From Nibrella saemangeumensis (GTDB taxonomy: Bacteria; Bacteroidota; Bacteroidia; Cytophagales; Spirosomataceae), in contig NZ_BAABHD010000021.1 in NCBI RefSeq assembly GCF_039541915.1, positions 186,001 through 250,000 of the forward strand: a stretch of DNA of 64,000 bases, given 5' to 3'. The position numbers and the translations under genes are program-made. Within the stretch, counting starts at the first letter, position 1. Each line of letters starts with the position of its first letter. Shown here piece by piece: positions 62,319 through 64,000 of this stretch. Under the pieces are notes generated by a model. The model did no database searches. It was given only the letters and a program-made list of their open reading frames with translations, and had not been told where the DNA came from.

Positions 62319-63353
62319 ATGGAAACAGTTCTTGGCCTTGACCTTCCAACGTGGTGGTTTCTGCTGCTCGGCGCTTTGTTTACCGGCTATGGTATTCTGG
62401 ATGGCTTCGATTTGGGAGCCGGGGCGCTGCACCTGTTCTTTCGCAAGGAAGCAAGCCGGCGGATTGCTATTAACGCTATCGGGCCGGTATGGGACGGTAA
62501 TGTTGTCTGGCTGGTTATCGGAGCCGGGGCTTTGTTCTCAGCGTTTCCGATGGTGTATGGCACGCTGCTATCAGCGTTCTATCTGCCGTTTATGCTGTTT
62601 CTGCTGGCTCTTATCTTCCGGGCTATTTCTATTGAGTTCCGGGGTAAGGAGGAGATGGTGTGGTGGCGACGCATGTGGGATGTCAGTTATTGTCTGTCGA
62701 GTGTAACCATTGCTTTGCTGCTGGGACTGATACTCGGCAATATGGTGCAGGGTATTCCGCTCAACAGCCAGCATGAGTTTGTCGGTAGTCTCAGCGGCTT
62801 TTTTAATCCATATGCCATGCTGATTTCCGTTACTACGCTGTCGCTGTTCATGCTGCACGGAGCCATGTACCTGGCCCTGAAAACCGAAGAACGGCTTTAC
62901 GCCCGGCTGACGATTCTGGTGAACCAGACGAGCAAGTTCTTCATTTTCTGCTTCCTCACGTCCTCGCTGGCAACGCTGATTTACGTGCCACACATGGCGG
63001 CTATTTTCCAGAAATCACCGGCGCTGTTTGCCCTGCCAATTACCGCCCTGCTGATTGTGCTGAACATCCGCCGGAATATTGAGCAGCGAAAGTATTTTCT
63101 GGGCTTTATCTCCTCGTCGGTGATTACGTCCCTGCTGCTGGTGCTGGTGGCACTGGGTTTATACCCGAATCTGGTGTTCTCCAACATCAGTCCGGAAGGC
63201 CACATCAGCATTTACGAAGCGGCCTCAACGCCTAAGTCCCTAAGCATTATGCTTCTGTTTGCTATTATTGGTATACCCCTGGCGGCTCTGTACACGATAT
63301 TCAGCTTCTGGACCTTTAGGGGCAAGGTAAAGCTGGACGAGACCAGTTATTAG
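62319..63353 (+). CDS. cydB: cytochrome bd ubiquinol oxidase subunit II
   Basis: 344-residue membrane subunit of cytochrome bd. Starts METVLGLDLPTWWFLLLGALFTGYGILDGFDLGAGAL, the family signature, followed by WDGNVVWLVIGAGALFSAFPMVY and RAISIEFRGKEE. About eight helices. Completes cydAB with a 106-base repeat-containing spacer. No cydX or cydDC is seen adjacent. Confidence 0.96.
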   Translation: METVLGLDLPTWWFLLLGALFTGYGILDGFDLGAGALHLFFRKEASRRIAINAIGPVWDGNVVWLVIGAGALFSAFPMVYGTLLSAFYLPFMLFLLALIFRAISIEFRGKEEMVWWRRMWDVSYCLSSVTIALLLGLILGNMVQGIPLNSQHEFVGSLSGFFNPYAMLISVTTLSLFMLHGAMYLALKTEERLYARLTILVNQTSKFFIFCFLTSSLATLIYVPHMAAIFQKSPALFALPITALLIVLNIRRNIEQRKYFLGFISSSVITSLLLVLVALGLYPNLVFSNISPEGHISIYEAASTPKSLSIMLLFAIIGIPLAALYTIFSFWTFRGKVKLDETSY

Positions 63354-63474
63354 AAGCAGACGTTCGTCGCCCGAAATCCGGCATTCGGTGAGCTTTTTTT
63401 GATGCCTTGAGGAAATAGAGCGAATTTTAAGATGCCGTTGTGCTACCAGACCCGGCGCGCAACAGCATGTTACT

Positions 63475-64000
63475 ATGAGGACGCTGACATTACCCAACTA
63501 CATCCGCTATCTCTTCATTACACCACCCCTGTTTATGGTGGTGCTGTATGTAACCATTTACATGAATACCGGCGAATGGCGGTTTGGCTTGGTCTTTAAC
63601 CGACGTTTGTGGGAAGAAGTGTGGATGTTCCTGCTGGAATCGTACATCATCCTGTTCGGTGTTGATACCCTTATTCGTTTTTTCAACAGGCGCTTTGCTC
63701 AGCAACCCAATCACTGGAGACGGTACGCCCAGGAAATTGCGGTCTTGCTGGTGGCCGGGCTGGCCCTGGTCAATCTGGTGCATTGGGCGTTTGAAACGTT
63801 TGTTGTCGTGCCCGAAGCCGATGTCGCTTACCTTCAGTTGAAGCTCCGGCAGTCAAAGGTCATTATTCTGACTACGCTCCTGATTACCTATGCCTTTCTG
63901 AGTGGATTGAATAGCTTCCGGCTGATGCAACAGGCCCGGCAGGAGGCCATCCGGCTGCAAAAAGAGTTCGTACAGGCGCAGTTTGAATCCCTCAAAAACC
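63475..64000 (+). CDS. LytS/YehU-type sensor histidine kinase (3'-truncated by window)
   Basis: Open from the ATG at 63475 to the window end (175 codons): about four membrane helices (FITPPLFMVVLYVTIYM; WMFLLESYIILFGVDTLI; EIAVLLVAGLALVNLVHW; KVIILTTLLITYAFLSGL), then a charged helix ending QEAIRLQKEFVQAQFESLKN. That ending is the usual run-up to the His_kinase motif NPHFLFN, which lies beyond the window. A LytTR response regulator probably follows. Possibly linked to cydAB by proximity only. Confidence 0.85.
   Translation, partial: MRTLTLPNYIRYLFITPPLFMVVLYVTIYMNTGEWRFGLVFNRRLWEEVWMFLLESYIILFGVDTLIRFFNRRFAQQPNHWRRYAQEIAVLLVAGLALVNLVHWAFETFVVVPEADVAYLQLKLRQSKVIILTTLLITYAFLSGLNSFRLMQQARQEAIRLQKEFVQAQFESLKN

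Noticed and set aside
1..64000. tRNA, rRNA, transposase, integrase or phage genes
   Set aside because: None could be recognised on either strand; transfer is inferred only from composition and gene remnants.

Overview
The window reads as a chromosomal piece of a Bacteroidota bacterium, most likely a Cytophagales / Spirosoma-like organism (inference). The reasons are the cbb3 oxidase accessory order (ccoP-ccoG-ccoH-TauE/SafE-like), TAnnTTTG-type -7 promoter elements, many signal-peptide and Tat-exported proteins, PVC-type dehydrogenase/cytochrome proteins, an ABC permease fused to an M1 aminopeptidase, and short single-domain receiver proteins. Coding density is high and overall base composition is moderately GC-rich. 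No rRNA, tRNA, CRISPR array, transposase or integrase was recognised.

Layout. 0-4.8 kb: end of a cbb3 cytochrome oxidase cluster (ccoP partial, ccoG, ccoH, UreH/TauE-like protein), a D-2-hydroxyacid dehydrogenase and a cysteine-free thioredoxin-fold protein. 4.9-10.3 kb: two signalling modules, a soluble PAS histidine kinase overlapping a receiver-CRP hybrid regulator, and, on the other strand, a NarL-type two-component pair preceded by a 7-TM protein and a coupled small protein. 10.3-23 kb is the accessory region: small unknown genes, a lipoprotein, a solitary type IIG (MmeI-like) restriction-modification enzyme with a decayed fragment of a related gene nearby, a LytTR protein, two receiver proteins that have lost the phospho-acceptor Asp, two paralogous Lys/Glu-rich exported proteins, a stress protein, a sugar acetyltransferase, and a translationally coupled ATPase + TOPRIM-like pair that looks like an uncharacterised or divergent OLD/PARIS-type defence system.

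22.6-33.5 kb: methylmalonyl-CoA epimerase, an A-type Fe-S carrier, a MetE-like/SDR/Gfo-Idh operon, pnuC, a CBM48-like protein, a Tat-exported TIM-barrel isomerase with a large PVC-type cytochrome protein, and a CPA1 antiporter. 33.5-38 kb: an M16 protease pair (one active, one without the zinc motif) flanked by two copies of a duplicated unit (operator-like palindrome, -7 element, small secreted protein, terminator). 38-46.6 kb: glycoside hydrolase, SDR, MBL hydrolase, DAO oxidase, and an operon of an exported aminotransferase, an exported flavin amine oxidase and a secreted Hint-domain protein.

47-60.6 kb: ABC ATPase with permease/M1 peptidase fusion, M28 peptidase, a sugar-dehydrogenase-like propeller fused to a cupredoxin, CsaA, a DUF1080/PA14 protein, a probable frameshifted membrane gene, and a creatininase-family amidohydrolase next to a cluster of palindromes. 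60.8-64 kb: cydAB (cytochrome bd) followed by a LytS-type histidine kinase cut by the window end. The window therefore carries parts of two high-affinity terminal oxidase systems, suggesting micro-oxic respiration capacity.
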